A stretch of 64,000 nucleotides of DNA from Pseudomonas sp. GV085 (lineage in GTDB: Bacteria > Pseudomonadota > Gammaproteobacteria > Pseudomonadales > Pseudomonadaceae). The position numbers and the translations under genes are program-made. Under the pieces are notes generated by a model. It saw nothing but the letters and a program-made list of their open reading frames with translations, ran no database searches and was not told the DNA's origin. Positions 35,843 to 45,672 of this stretch are shown one piece after another. The stretch spans positions 248,001-312,000 of the forward strand of contig NZ_QAOV01000005.1 of NCBI RefSeq assembly GCF_003050925.1, written 5' to 3'. Position 1 is the stretch's first letter; each line of letters starts with the position of its first letter.

Positions 35843-36868
35843 TTACTTGGCCGCCACTTTCTCGGATTTGCCGTCATAGCGCTTGCGCCATTCGGTCAGG
35901 ATTTCGTCGCGGTTCTTCGAAGCCCAGGCGAAGTCGTTCTTGATCAGGCGCTGTTCGTAGTCGGCTGGCAGTTCAGTCTGTGGCTTGGCGATGCCAGGCT
36001 GGGCGAGTACGGCAAAGTTTTCTTTATAGAGCTCCATTGCCTCAGGGCTCGCGGAGTAATCAGCCAGTTTCTTCGCCGCGTCTTCGTGGGCAGTGCCCTT
36101 GATCACGGCAGTCGCTTCGATCTCCCAGCCCAGGCCTTCCTTCGGCAGGATGATGTCCAGCGGTGCGCCCTGGCGCTTCAGTTGAACGGCCGGGTATTCG
36201 AAGGAAATACCGATCGGGAATTCACCGGCGGCGGCCAGTTTGCAAGGTTTGGAACCGGAGTGAACGTACTGGCCGATGTTCTGGTGCAGGCCGTCCATGT
36301 AGGCCCAGCCCTGCTTCTCGCCGAAGGTTTGCAGCCAGGCGCTGACGTCGAGGAAACCGGTGCCAGACGATGCCGGGTTCGGCATGACGATCTTGCCTTT
36401 GTACTCAGGCTTGGTCAGGTCCTGCCAGCTCACGGGTTTGGTCAGGCCCTGCTTTTCGGCTTCGACGGTGTTGAAGCAAATAGTCGCGGCCCAGACGTCC
36501 ATGCCGACCCAGGCTGGCGGGTTGGTGGCGTCGCGGTAGTTGGCGCCGATCTTGGCCAGGTCTTTCGGTGCGTAGCTTTGCAGCATGCCTTGCTGATCGA
36601 GAATAGCCAGACTGGAAGCGGCCAGGCCCCACACAGCGTCCGCCTGTGGACGGGCTTTTTCGGCCAGCAGTTTGGCGGTGATGATGCCGGTGGAATCACG
36701 CACCCATTTGATTTCGACGTCCGGGTTGGCCTTTTCAAAAGCTTCTTTATAGGTCTTCAGTTGTTCGGCTTCGAGGGCGGTGTACACCGTCAACTCGGTT
36801 TTCGCCGCGAAGGCGTTCAGGCTGAAAGCGGTGAGAACAGCAGCGGCCAGGGCCATAGGCTTGAACAT
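35843..36868 (-). CDS. 2-aminoethylphosphonate ABC transporter, substrate-binding protein
   Basis: 341 residues with a signal peptide (ends LNAFAAK, about 22). Iron/phosphonate-type periplasmic binding protein fold: LTVYTALEAEQLKTYKEAFE, RDSTGIITAKLLAEK and MPNPASSGTGFL. The sequence and operon match the putative 2-aminoethylphosphonate binding proteins (TIGR03261, sometimes phnS2). Third gene of the ATPase-permease-binding protein operon. A GC-rich hairpin (AGGGCCTC-TTCG-GGGGCC on the minus strand) follows its stop and may limit read-through. Confidence 0.85.
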   Translation of the reverse strand: MFKPMALAAAVLTAFSLNAFAAKTELTVYTALEAEQLKTYKEAFEKANPDVEIKWVRDSTGIITAKLLAEKARPQADAVWGLAASSLAILDQQGMLQSYAPKDLAKIGANYRDATNPPAWVGMDVWAATICFNTVEAEKQGLTKPVSWQDLTKPEYKGKIVMPNPASSGTGFLDVSAWLQTFGEKQGWAYMDGLHQNIGQYVHSGSKPCKLAAAGEFPIGISFEYPAVQLKRQGAPLDIILPKEGLGWEIEATAVIKGTAHEDAAKKLADYSASPEAMELYKENFAVLAQPGIAKPQTELPADYEQRLIKNDFAWASKNRDEILTEWRKRYDGKSEKVAAK

Positions 36869-36907
36869 GATCTTTTCCTGTTTTTTGAGTTGAGGGGTTG
36901 TGCAGAT

Positions 36908-38632
36908 TCAATGACCGGGCGCGGTCTGCCGCCAGGCCTGGGAGCGGCGCAGCAAACCGCGCGAGGCCCAGGCCAGCAGCAGGGACACGCCCGCCGAGGT
37001 GAACAGAATCAGGGTCGACATCGCCGCCGCGCCGCCGACGTTGCCGGCGTCGTCCATGTTCAGCACCGCCACTGCCGCAAGGATGGTGTCGGGGCTGTAG
37101 AGGAAGATCGCCGCCGAAACGGTGGTCATGGCCGAGACGAACAGGTAGCGCACGATGTCCAGCAACGCCGGCAGGCAGATCGGCACGGTGACTCGCAGGT
37201 AGTGGCGGTACAGCGGCGCCTTGAGCGACAGCGCGGCGGCTTCGAACTCGGCATCGAGTTGACGCAGCGCGGTGGTGGCGGTCATTTGCGCGGTGGTCAA
37301 ATAGTGCGCAATGGTGCAGACGATCAGCAGCGTCATGCTGCCGTAAAGCACGTGCAGCGGGTTGCCGGTCAGGTTGAAAAAGAAGACGTAACCCAACCCC
37401 AACACCAGGCCTGGCACCGCCATCGGTACGAAACTGAGCATGCGCAAGGTCAGGTTAAGACCACGCTGGCCCCTGGTTTTTTCCATCAGGTAGGCGCCAG
37501 TGAAGATCAGCATGGAGCCGATCAGTGCGGTGCCCAAGGCCATCTCCAGGCTGTTGCCATAGGCCAGCCAGCCACCGCCGGCGGTTTCATTGAACTGGTA
37601 ATGGTTGAGCGACAGCGACAGGTTGTACGGCCAGAACTTCACCAGGGACGAGAACACCGCCATGCCGAATACCAGCAGCAACGCGGTGCAGATCAGCAGG
37701 ACGATGGCCAGGTAGCAGCCGTCGCGCAGCTTCGACGGCGCGGGCTTGAACACTTGGGCGCGACCGCTCATGGAGTCGCCGTGGCGCCGACGCAACCAGG
37801 CATCGACGCCGAAACTGAATAGCGCCGGCAGCAGCAACACCATGCCGATCAACGCACCGCGACCGAACTGTTGCTGGCCGACCACGGCTTTGTAGGCTTC
37901 CAGCGCCAGCACTTGATAGTCGCCACCGACCACCACCGGCACACCGAAATCGGTGATGGTCAGGGTGAACACCAGGCAGAACGCGGCGAACACAGCCTGA
38001 CGGGTCACCGGCCAGGTGATGCTGCGGAAAGCTTTCGCAGGACTTGCGCCCATACTGGAGGCGGCATCGAACAGCCGCGCATCGGCCAGGGACAGGGCCG
38101 ACAGCAGAATCATCAAGGCGTGGGGGAAGGTGTAGATGACTTCGCCGAGCACAATGCCCCAGAAGCCGTAGATGTTGTCCGAGAGCAGGCCACGCAGCAT
38201 GCCCTGGTTGCCGAACAGATAAACCAGCGCGATGCCGGGCAGCATCGATGGTGCCATCAATGGCAGCAGCGAAATGCCACGCCAGATGCCTTTGGCCGGA
38301 ATCAAGGTGCGTTGCAGGGCGTAGGCAAACAGGTAGGCCAACGGTACGACGATGGCTGCGACGCTGAGGGAAACTTTCAGACTGTTACCGAGCAACCAGT
38401 GGAAGTTCTCGCTGGTCACCAGCTCTTTCGCTGCGACCCAGCCACCGCCCTGCCCAGCCTCAGTGCTGAAACCCTGCCAGAAGATCGCCAGCAACGGCAT
38501 CAATACGGCAACCCCCAACAACACCAGCATGAGGACTTTGCCACCGAGCACGAACAACCGGTCACCGATCTCGGCGCGGGTGGTCTGCCGAACCTGCTTT
38601 TGCGGCAGCGGCAGCGCGATGTTCGCGCTCAT
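36908..38632 (-). CDS. 2-aminoethylphosphonate ABC transporter, permease (fused, two units)
   Basis: 574 residues holding two tandem binding-protein-dependent permease domains with about twelve membrane helices; each half has an EAA-type loop (FDAASSMGASPAKAFRSITW near 207, EFEAAALSLKAPLYRHYLRV near 460). Such fused permeases are typical of the iron and 2-aminoethylphosphonate (TIGR03262) uptake systems. The start shares a base with the stop of the upstream ATPase gene (TGATG), so translation is coupled. Confidence 0.87.
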   Translation of the reverse strand: MSANIALPLPQKQVRQTTRAEIGDRLFVLGGKVLMLVLLGVAVLMPLLAIFWQGFSTEAGQGGGWVAAKELVTSENFHWLLGNSLKVSLSVAAIVVPLAYLFAYALQRTLIPAKGIWRGISLLPLMAPSMLPGIALVYLFGNQGMLRGLLSDNIYGFWGIVLGEVIYTFPHALMILLSALSLADARLFDAASSMGASPAKAFRSITWPVTRQAVFAAFCLVFTLTITDFGVPVVVGGDYQVLALEAYKAVVGQQQFGRGALIGMVLLLPALFSFGVDAWLRRRHGDSMSGRAQVFKPAPSKLRDGCYLAIVLLICTALLLVFGMAVFSSLVKFWPYNLSLSLNHYQFNETAGGGWLAYGNSLEMALGTALIGSMLIFTGAYLMEKTRGQRGLNLTLRMLSFVPMAVPGLVLGLGYVFFFNLTGNPLHVLYGSMTLLIVCTIAHYLTTAQMTATTALRQLDAEFEAAALSLKAPLYRHYLRVTVPICLPALLDIVRYLFVSAMTTVSAAIFLYSPDTILAAVAVLNMDDAGNVGGAAAMSTLILFTSAGVSLLLAWASRGLLRRSQAWRQTAPGH

Positions 38633-39708
38633 CAGGCAAACACCTGCAGGCTGCGCGGCGGCAAGGCGACCATGATCTGCTGGGCGCCAAGGCGCGGCAT
38701 GGCTTCCGGCGCCAGTTCCGCCAACAGCGCGTGGCCCGGCAATTGATCGAGTTCGAAGCTCATGCGGCAGCGGTTGCCGAGGAAGGTGATTTCACGAACC
38801 TTGGCCGGGAACAGGTTTTCCTCATGCACCAGCGGGTTGACGTTGATCGCTTCCGGACGGCAGAACAAACGGCCCGACGCGGCCTTGGCGCCGCCATCGG
38901 CCAGTCGCATGCTCATTGCACCGACCTGAGCGTGGCTGTCGCTGCTGCGCTGGAACGGCAACCAGTTACCCTGGCCGACGAACTCCGCCACGAATGGCGT
39001 GGCCGGGCGATTGTAGATTTCCAGCGGCGTGGCGTACTGCTCGACCTTGCCGTTGTTCATCACGGCGATACGGTCGGCCATCAGCATGGCCTCGTCCTGA
39101 TTGTGGGTGACCATCAGGGTGGTGATGCCGAGGTTGCGTTGCAGCTGGCGCAGTTCGGTGCACAGATGCTCGCGTACCCGGGCATCGAGGGCCGACATCG
39201 GTTCGTCCAGCAACAACAACGAAGGCGCAGGCGCCAGAGCGCGGGCCAGTGCCACACGTTGCTGCTGACCGCCAGACAGCTGGCCCGGGTATTTTTTCTC
39301 GCTGCCGGTCAGGCCGACCAGTTCCAGCATCTGACCGACACGTTGGCGAATCTGGTCGCGGCCATTGCTGGCGAGGCCGTAGGCAATGTTCGCTTCGACG
39401 GTGAGATTGGGAAACAACGCGTAGGACTGGAACAGAATGCCGTAGTCCCGCGCCTGGGGTGCGAGGTGGGAAACGTTGCGATCACCCAGGTACAACTCGC
39501 CGCTGTCCTGCTTTTCCAGACCGGCGATGCAGCGCAGCAAGGTGGTCTTGCCACAGCCCGAAGGACCGAGCAGACACACCAGCTCACCGGCCGCCACGTC
39601 GAGGGAAACGTTATCCAGCGCCGTGAAGGCGCCAAAACGCTTCTGTACGCCGCACACTTTCATCGGTGCGCCGGGGTTGGTCAGGGCAGTTGCGATAGGG
39701 TTGTTCAT
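38632..39708 (-). CDS. 2-aminoethylphosphonate ABC transporter, ATP-binding protein
   Basis: 358 residues: Walker A GPSGCGKTT (about 49-57), signature LSGGQQQRVALARA, Walker B LLLLDEPMSALD, H-loop VTHNQDEA and a C-terminal TOBE-type domain (about 265-358). First gene of the operon. Promoter probably lies in the 39709-39835 stretch. The set ATPase-permease-binding protein with a LysR and HD gene beside it is the 2-aminoethylphosphonate (TIGR03258) arrangement. Confidence 0.87.
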   Translation of the reverse strand: MNNPIATALTNPGAPMKVCGVQKRFGAFTALDNVSLDVAAGELVCLLGPSGCGKTTLLRCIAGLEKQDSGELYLGDRNVSHLAPQARDYGILFQSYALFPNLTVEANIAYGLASNGRDQIRQRVGQMLELVGLTGSEKKYPGQLSGGQQQRVALARALAPAPSLLLLDEPMSALDARVREHLCTELRQLQRNLGITTLMVTHNQDEAMLMADRIAVMNNGKVEQYATPLEIYNRPATPFVAEFVGQGNWLPFQRSSDSHAQVGAMSMRLADGGAKAASGRLFCRPEAINVNPLVHEENLFPAKVREITFLGNRCRMSFELDQLPGHALLAELAPEAMPRLGAQQIMVALPPRSLQVFA

Positions 39709-39835
39709 GGACGGACCTCATCTGGCAGATGGGCCATCCTAGAGTTGTAATGAGTCCGTCATGTGGCAGTAAGGCAAAAACCGCCGATAGTGGTATTCAG
39801 GATTTTTGGTTATTCCTGTGCTGGCTGATCTACCG

Positions 39836-39902
39836 CCATCGCGAGCAGGCTCGCTCCTACAGGGGAATGCGGTCAACTGTAGGAGCGAGCCTGCTCGCGA
39901 TG
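39836..39902. repeat. REP pair (tail-to-tail)
   Basis: CCATCGCGAGCAGGCTCGCT and CTGTAGGAGCGAGCCTGCTC, with a 12- to 15-base spacer between arms. It lies between the LysR stop and the transporter operon. Confidence 0.88.
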
Positions 39903-39927
39903 AGGCCGGGACAGGCGATAAAGACCT

Positions 39928-40791
39928 TTAGGCCGGCGCCATTTCCTGCGCCAACCCCAGAAACGCCGCCGGTAGCCGCGCGCCTTTGCGCTCCTTGAGG
40001 CAGTACAGATACTCGGGAATCTGCGGCGCATTCTCGATGGTCAGCACCCGCAACTGCGGATCATGGGGCACTTCCTGGCGGGCAATGATGCTGATACCGA
40101 TATTGCGCAGCACCGCTTCGCGAATCGATTCGCGGCTGCCGATTTCCAGCCGCGGGCCGAAACACACGCTGGCGCTGGCCAGCAACTCTTCGGTCAAACG
40201 ACGGGTGGTCGAACCCGGTTCGCGCATCAGCAGGGTATGCCCGGCCAATGCACTGAGCGAAATGCGATCGTGAACCGCCAGCGGATGATTGCGATGCACC
40301 GCCAGCACCAGCGGATCACTGCCGAGCACCCGGCGAATCAACCGCGCGTCATCGAGCAATTGCGACGACGCCGCGACATCGACCCGATAATCCTCCAGCG
40401 CTTCAAGCACCTGTTGGGAGTTGCCGATTTCCACCGACACCTCCACTTGCGGCAGACGTTCGCGGAATGTTTTCACCAGGTCGAGGATGTAATATGGCGC
40501 CGTAGCGGCAATGCGCAATGAGCCCTGGACCTGGCCGCAGTTACGCAGGAAAAACTCGATGTCGGCCGCCTGTTGCATCAGCACCTTGACCATCGGTAGC
40601 AGCCGCGCGCCCTCTTCGCTGACACTGAGACGCCGGCCACCACGGTAGAACAGCTCGACCGAATACTGACTTTCGAGGTTGCGGATCTGCGTCGTCACCG
40701 TCGGCTGGCTCAGGCCGAGCTTTTTTGCAGCCTGGGTAATGCTGCCCAGGCGGGCCACCATGTAAAACGCCTTCAGCTCGGCACTCAGCAC
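39928..40791 (-). CDS. LysR family regulator of aminoethylphosphonate catabolism
   Basis: 287 residues. The N-terminal winged helix-turn-helix covers 1-60 (LKAFYMVARLGSITQAAKKL, GLSQPTVTTQIRNLE); a periplasmic-binding-like effector domain follows (90-287). Starts with GTG and a GAGGG ribosome site. Sequence and position match the LysR group found with aminoethylphosphonate genes (TIGR03339). It is transcribed in the same direction as the transporter it probably controls, upstream of it. Confidence 0.82.
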   Translation of the reverse strand: MLSAELKAFYMVARLGSITQAAKKLGLSQPTVTTQIRNLESQYSVELFYRGGRRLSVSEEGARLLPMVKVLMQQAADIEFFLRNCGQVQGSLRIAATAPYYILDLVKTFRERLPQVEVSVEIGNSQQVLEALEDYRVDVAASSQLLDDARLIRRVLGSDPLVLAVHRNHPLAVHDRISLSALAGHTLLMREPGSTTRRLTEELLASASVCFGPRLEIGSRESIREAVLRNIGISIIARQEVPHDPQLRVLTIENAPQIPEYLYCLKERKGARLPAAFLGLAQEMAPA

Positions 40792-40807
40792 AACCGTCCC
40801 TCATCCT

Positions 40808-43069
40808 TTACTTGCGCAGCAGGCGCAAACCGTTGAACACCACCAGCAAACTCACGCCCATGTCGGCGAACACGGCCATCCACATGGTAGCGAGCCCGGC
40901 GAAGGTTACCCCAAGAAAGATCGCCTTGATGACCAAAGCCAGGACGATGTTCTGCTTGAGGATGCTCGATGTCTGGCGCGACAGGCGAATGAATGCCGGG
41001 ACTTTGCGCAGATCGTCGTCCATCAGGGCGACATCGGCGGTTTCGATCGCGGTATCGGTGCCTGCGGCGGCCATGGCGAAACCGATCTCGGAGCGCGCCA
41101 GTGCCGGAGCGTCATTGATGCCATCGCCGACCATACCGACCCGATGCCCTTGGGCATAAAGGGCATCGATGGCCTGCAATTTGTCACCCGGCAACAGGTC
41201 GCCCCTGGCCTCGTCGATGCCGACTTGCGCGGCAATGGCTTGCGCAGTGTGGACGTTATCGCCCGTGAGCATCAGGGTTTTGATGCCCAGGTCATGCAGT
41301 TGCCGGATGGCTTCGCGGCTGGACGCTTTTACCGTATCGGCGACGGCGAACAGTGCCAATGGCCCGGACTGATCAAGCAGCAGCACCACCGACTTGCCCT
41401 GTTTTTCCAGGGCGAACAGTTTCTCTTCCAGCGCCGGCGAGCACAGCCCCAGATCCTCCACCAGTCGATGGTTGCCCAAATGGTAGAGCTGGCCGTTGAT
41501 TTCGCCGCGCACACCGCGCCCGCCCAGCGCTTCGAAGTTATCCACAATAAGCGTCGCGGTTGGGTTATCCACAGCCGCTTTGGCAATGGCCTGGGAAACC
41601 GGGTGATCCGAGCGCCTGGCCAGCGCGGCGGCAATGGCAGGCGCCGAATCGTCGGCGGTCGGATCCAGCGACAGGTAATCGGTCTGCACCGGTTTGCCGT
41701 GGGTGATGGTGCCAGTCTTGTCCAGGGCCAGGTAGTCGAGCTTGTAACCGCCCTCCAGATAGACGCCGCCCTTGACCAGGATGCCTTTGCGCGCTGCCGC
41801 CGCGAGGCCACTGACGATGGTCACCGGCGTGGAAATCACCAGCGCACAGGGGCAGGCCACCACCAGCAGCACCAGCGCCCGATAAATCCAGTCGAACCAC
41901 AACGCGCCCATGAACAAAGGCGGGATCACCGCCACGACCAGAGCCAGAACGAACACCACCGGGGTGTAGATTTTCGAGAAGCTGTCGACGAAACGCTGGG
42001 TCGGCGCCCGCGCGCCCTGCGCTTGTTCGACCGCGTGAATGATGCGGGCCAGGGTCGAGTTGTCGGCCGCAGCGGTTACTTCATATTCCAGGGATCCGGC
42101 CTGATTGATGGTGCCGGCGAATACTTTGTCGCCGACGGTTTTCTCCACCGGCATGCTTTCACCAGTGATTGGCGCCTGATCGATGGTCGAGCGACCGGAC
42201 AGCACTTCGCCGTCCAGGCCGATGCGCTCACCGGGGCGGACCCGCACCCGCGCGCCGAGCCCAATGGATTTGGCATCCTGCTCAAGCCAGCTCCCGTCAG
42301 CCTGCAACACCGTTGCCGTGTCCGGGGTCATCTGCATCAGGCCACCGATGGCATTGCGCGCGCGATCGAGGGACCTGGCTTCGATCAACTCGGCCACAGT
42401 GAACAGGAACATCACCATTGCCGCTTCCGGCCACTGGCCGATCAGCACCGCGCCGGTCACGGCAATGCTCATCAGCGCATTGATGTTCAGGTTGCGGTTC
42501 TTGAGGGCAATCCAGCCTTTTTTGTAGGTACCGAGGCCACCGCAGAGGATCGAAACAAGCGCAATAACCGCCACCACCCAGTTCGGCGCGGAACCGGTGA
42601 AGTGGATAACTTCTGCCAGCAATGCACCAACACCGGACAGTGTCAAGGGCCACCATGGCTTTTGCCGGGGCACCGGTGTCGGGGTTTCAGCACCCTGGTC
42701 CATCGGCTCGGCCTGCATTCCCAAGGATTTGATGGCTTCGACGATCGGCTCGATACCGGGCAAATCGTGGGTCACGCCAAGCACCCGATTAATCAGATTG
42801 AACTCCAGCTGCTGCACACCGGTCAGTTTGCTTAGCTTGTTCTGGATAAGCGTCTGTTCGGTTGGACAGTCCATCGCCTCGATGCGAAAACTGCTCAGTC
42901 GGGCTCCGGGCGTCGACGATTCGCTCAGTCTTATCAACGCGGGCGCCGCCGCCCTGGATGAACAGCAGGAATCGCCGTGACCGCCGTGGTCATGTTTTTG
43001 CACGGGCTTGAGCTTGTGGTTGTGCCCGTGTTCAGGCCCGGGTTTGTGTGAATGCAGGGAATCGCTCAT
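40808..43069 (-). CDS. cadA: Cd2+/Zn2+/Pb2+-exporting P-type ATPase CadA
   Basis: 753 residues. A His-rich N-terminus (six His in the first 30) and a CC pair (35-36) are followed by a heavy-metal domain whose site is MDCPTE (66-71). Then come the PIB-type ATPase motifs: TGES (302-305), the metal-site CPC (406-408), phosphorylated Asp450 in DKTGTI, and GDGINDAPAL near 655. It pumps divalent soft metals out of the cytoplasm. Transcribed divergently from cadR under a MerR-type promoter. Confidence 0.95.
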   Translation of the reverse strand: MSDSLHSHKPGPEHGHNHKLKPVQKHDHGGHGDSCCSSRAAAPALIRLSESSTPGARLSSFRIEAMDCPTEQTLIQNKLSKLTGVQQLEFNLINRVLGVTHDLPGIEPIVEAIKSLGMQAEPMDQGAETPTPVPRQKPWWPLTLSGVGALLAEVIHFTGSAPNWVVAVIALVSILCGGLGTYKKGWIALKNRNLNINALMSIAVTGAVLIGQWPEAAMVMFLFTVAELIEARSLDRARNAIGGLMQMTPDTATVLQADGSWLEQDAKSIGLGARVRVRPGERIGLDGEVLSGRSTIDQAPITGESMPVEKTVGDKVFAGTINQAGSLEYEVTAAADNSTLARIIHAVEQAQGARAPTQRFVDSFSKIYTPVVFVLALVVAVIPPLFMGALWFDWIYRALVLLVVACPCALVISTPVTIVSGLAAAARKGILVKGGVYLEGGYKLDYLALDKTGTITHGKPVQTDYLSLDPTADDSAPAIAAALARRSDHPVSQAIAKAAVDNPTATLIVDNFEALGGRGVRGEINGQLYHLGNHRLVEDLGLCSPALEEKLFALEKQGKSVVLLLDQSGPLALFAVADTVKASSREAIRQLHDLGIKTLMLTGDNVHTAQAIAAQVGIDEARGDLLPGDKLQAIDALYAQGHRVGMVGDGINDAPALARSEIGFAMAAAGTDTAIETADVALMDDDLRKVPAFIRLSRQTSSILKQNIVLALVIKAIFLGVTFAGLATMWMAVFADMGVSLLVVFNGLRLLRK

Positions 43070-43099
43070 TGGTTGCGTCCATAAGAGTGCCTGTTGCCA

Positions 43100-43130
43100 A
43101 GTAAAGACCCTGTAGCCACTATAGGGTCAA
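43100..43130 (-). promoter_or_regulatory. cadA promoter and CadR operator
   Basis: On the minus strand -35 TTGACC (43130-43125) and -10 TTTACT (43105-43100) are 19 bases apart, the over-long spacer typical of MerR-activated promoters. The spacer holds the operator ACCCTATAGTGGCTACAGGG (with flanking bases 43106-43128), an inverted repeat of ACCCT/AGGGT. CadR bound with metal untwists this spacer to start cadA. Confidence 0.9.
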
Positions 43131-43162
43131 GCACCCTTTCTGGAGTTTTGGAGATTGGCGTC

Positions 43163-43612
43163 ATGAAAATTGGAGAATTGGCGAAACTCACGGACTGCGC
43201 CGTGGAAACGATCCGCTACTACGAGCGCGAGAGCCTTCTGCCGGAACCGGCACGCAGTGATGGCAATTATCGCCTCTACACCCAGGCCCACGCCGAGCGC
43301 CTGACCTTCATCCGTAACTGTCGCACCCTCGACATGACGCTTGAGGAAATCCGCAGCCTGCTGGCCTTTCGCGACAGTCCGCAGGACCAGTGCGAAAGCG
43401 TCAACGCGTTGATCGACGAGCACATCCATCACGTCAGGGCGCGGATCGACGGCTTGCTGGCCTTGCAGACACAACTGCTCGACCTGCGCCAACGCTGCGA
43501 CGAGGGGCCAGGTATCGATCAATGCGGGATTTTGCAGCGGCTGGAAGTGAATGGCGGGGTTGTGACGACGGAGGTGGAGCATTCCCATGTCGGCCGCAGT
43601 CACGGCCACTAA
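43163..43612 (+). CDS. cadR: MerR family metal regulator CadR
   Basis: 149 residues. N-terminal MerR helix-turn-helix (MKIGELAKLTDCAVETIRYY), a dimer helix (80-112), and metal-binding cysteines at 77, 112 and 121, the CadR/PbrR pattern. The His-rich tail (EHSHVGRSHGH) is also typical of CadR. It activates cadA in the presence of Cd, and probably Zn or Pb. Start at 43163; a longer frame from 43094 would place the operator inside the coding region. Confidence 0.93.
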   Translation: MKIGELAKLTDCAVETIRYYERESLLPEPARSDGNYRLYTQAHAERLTFIRNCRTLDMTLEEIRSLLAFRDSPQDQCESVNALIDEHIHHVRARIDGLLALQTQLLDLRQRCDEGPGIDQCGILQRLEVNGGVVTTEVEHSHVGRSHGH

Positions 43613-43628
43613 GCACACCACCTAACCC

Positions 43629-43730
43629 CTGTAGGAGCGAGCTTGCTCGCGATGAATTCGACGGCAACGCATTTTTCCAGACAGTACGCGTCATCGTTCA
43701 CGTCCATCGCGAGCAGGCTCGCTCCTACAG
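43629..43730. repeat. REPIN, 102 bp
   Basis: Inverted arms CTGTAGGAGCGAGCTTGCTC and GAGCAGGCTCGCTCCTACAG, exactly 102 bp, between the convergent cadR and thyA. Its inner part (CGCGTCATCGTT) matches that of the 28743 element. Confidence 0.9.
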
Positions 43731-43747
43731 GGGGACGGCGTGAGGCG

Positions 43748-44719
43748 TTAAACCGCCATCGGCGCGGTCATCGGTGCGTGGTGCTCGTAGCCTTCCAGGG
43801 AGAAATCGCCCGGTTCCACCAGCTCCAGCCACTCCGGCTGATACACACCCGTCTTGGCAAACTCCGGCACACGCTCGGAAATCACCAGTTTCGGCATCGG
43901 GAACGGCTCGCGCTTGAGCTGTTCGTTGAGCATGTCCAGGTGGTTTTCGTAGACGTGGGCATCACCGATGAAATAGGTGAACCAGCGCGGCGTGTACCCG
44001 GTCAGGCGACCGATCAGGCTCAGCAGCGCGGCGCCTTCGGTGAGGTTGAACGGCGTGCCCAGGCCCAGGTCGTTGGAGCGGATGTAGAGGGTCAAGGAAA
44101 TCTCCCTAGTCTCGACATTCGGGTGGAACTGGTATAGCAAGTGGCACGGCGGCAGGGCCATTTCGTCGAGCTGGGCGACGTTCCAGCCGTGAAAGAGGAT
44201 GCGACGGCTGCCCGGGTCCTTGATGATGGTGTCGACGCACTGGCGGATCTGGTCGATCGCCTTGTACAGCACCACATAAGCCCGGCCATCCTCTTCGCCT
44301 TCGGCGATCTGACGATAGCCTTGGCTCAGGGTCTGCTCGATGGCGGCCGGGTTGCTGAGCGGAATCTGCTTGTACGCCGGCCACTTACGCCATTGCACGC
44401 CGTAGATTTCGCCAAGGTCGTCTTCGCCCTGACGGAACGGGTTGGCCAGCCACTGGGCGTTTTCGTTGGCGTTCTGGTCCCAGACCTTGCAGCCCAGGGC
44501 ACGGAACTCGGCAGCGTTGTTCACGCCACGCAGGAATCCGCACATTTCGCCGATGGCCGATTTGAACGCCATCTTGCGCGTGGTGATCGCCGGGAAGCCT
44601 TCCTGCAGGTCATAACGCAGCATCGCACCGGGAAAACTGATGGTGTTCACGCCGGTACGGTTGGCCTGCTTGGTGCCGTTCTTGATGACGTGGGCGACCA
44701 GTTCGAGATATTGCTTCAT
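43748..44719 (-). CDS. thyA: thymidylate synthase ThyA
   Basis: Methylates dUMP to dTMP using methylenetetrahydrofolate. The catalytic Cys is in [12 protein letters not shown] (about 190); the folate/dUMP contacts [13 protein letters not shown] and [10 protein letters not shown] are present. At 323 residues it is longer than the 264-residue E. coli enzyme; the extra lies in the small-domain insertion (about 80-150, QWRKWPAYK region), as in other pseudomonads. Follows lgt by 49 bases on the same strand, the conserved lgt-thyA pair. Confidence 0.96.
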   Translation of the reverse strand: MKQYLELVAHVIKNGTKQANRTGVNTISFPGAMLRYDLQEGFPAITTRKMAFKSAIGEMCGFLRGVNNAAEFRALGCKVWDQNANENAQWLANPFRQGEDDLGEIYGVQWRKWPAYKQIPLSNPAAIEQTLSQGYRQIAEGEEDGRAYVVLYKAIDQIRQCVDTIIKDPGSRRILFHGWNVAQLDEMALPPCHLLYQFHPNVETREISLTLYIRSNDLGLGTPFNLTEGAALLSLIGRLTGYTPRWFTYFIGDAHVYENHLDMLNEQLKREPFPMPKLVISERVPEFAKTGVYQPEWLELVEPGDFSLEGYEHHAPMTAPMAV

Positions 44720-44768
44720 GAGTTACCTGTGTCCTTGAACCCGGGACCGAAGCCCCGGGATTCGAATT

Positions 44769-45575
44769 TTATACAGCTGCCGCTGGAGCCGACGGAGCGC
44801 GGTGATACGCCAGCCAGATCAAGAGCAGCCCACCGACGATCATTGGCACGCACAGCACCTGCCCCATGGTCAGCCAGTTCCAGGCCAGGTAGCCCAGTTG
44901 CGCGTCCGGCACACGGACGAACTCGACGATGAAACGGAAGATGCCATAGAACAGCGCGAACATCCCCGATACCGCCATGGTCGGCCGCGGCTTGCGCGAG
45001 AACAACCAGAGGATGGCGAACAGTGCCACGCCTTCCAGCGCGAACTGGTACAGCTGCGACGGGTGACGCGCCAGTTGCGCCGGATCGGTCGGGAAGATCA
45101 TCGCCCAAGGCACGTCAGTCGCCTTGCCCCACAACTCGGCGTTGATGAAGTTACCGATGCGCCCGGCGCCCAGGCCAATCGGTACCATCGGCGCAACGAA
45201 ATCCATCAGCTGGAAGAACGACTTGTTGTTCTTTTTACCGAACCACAACGCCGCCAGCATCACGCCGATGAAACCGCCGTGGAATGACATGCCGCCCTTC
45301 CACACTTCGAAAATCAGCGTCGGGTTGGCCAGATAAGCACTCAGATCGTAGAACAGCACGTAACCCAGTCGCCCGCCAACGATCACCCCCATCGACATCC
45401 AGAACACCATGTCGGAGAGTTTCTCCCTGGTCCAGGTCGAGTCGAAGCGGTTCAAGCGGCGGGACGCCAGCAGCCAGGCGCCGCCGATGCCGATCAGGTA
45501 CATCAGACCGTACCAGTGGATTTTCAGCGGACCGATGGCCAGGGCCACCGGGTCGATCTGCGGGTAAGGCAGCAT
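44769..45575 (-). CDS. lgt: prolipoprotein diacylglyceryl transferase Lgt
   Basis: Adds diacylglycerol from phosphatidylglycerol to the lipobox cysteine of prolipoproteins, first step of lipoprotein maturation at the inner membrane. 268 residues, seven membrane helices. The signature [10 protein letters not shown] lies at 138-147 and the catalytic His in SFHGG (about 99); Y/R residues of [11 protein letters not shown] are conserved. First gene of lgt-thyA. Confidence 0.97.
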   Translation of the reverse strand: MLPYPQIDPVALAIGPLKIHWYGLMYLIGIGGAWLLASRRLNRFDSTWTREKLSDMVFWMSMGVIVGGRLGYVLFYDLSAYLANPTLIFEVWKGGMSFHGGFIGVMLAALWFGKKNNKSFFQLMDFVAPMVPIGLGAGRIGNFINAELWGKATDVPWAMIFPTDPAQLARHPSQLYQFALEGVALFAILWLFSRKPRPTMAVSGMFALFYGIFRFIVEFVRVPDAQLGYLAWNWLTMGQVLCVPMIVGGLLLIWLAYHRAPSAPAAAV

Positions 45576-45672
45576 TGCGACTCCTCGTTAGAGTTCAAAT
45601 CTTAAAAATTCCCGGGCGACGCTGCCACCTCAGGATTAAGCCAGGATTGCGCTGCTGGTCAGAGCAGATGCT

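Noticed and set aside
36086-37822. 578-codon open frame on the plus strand
   Set aside because: Antisense shadow of the phosphonate binding protein and permease; composition is Gly/Gln/Arg/His-rich without any motif.
43094-43162. Longer start for cadR at 43094
   Set aside because: It would include the CadR operator and cadA promoter in the coding sequence and adds residues not found in MerR proteins.
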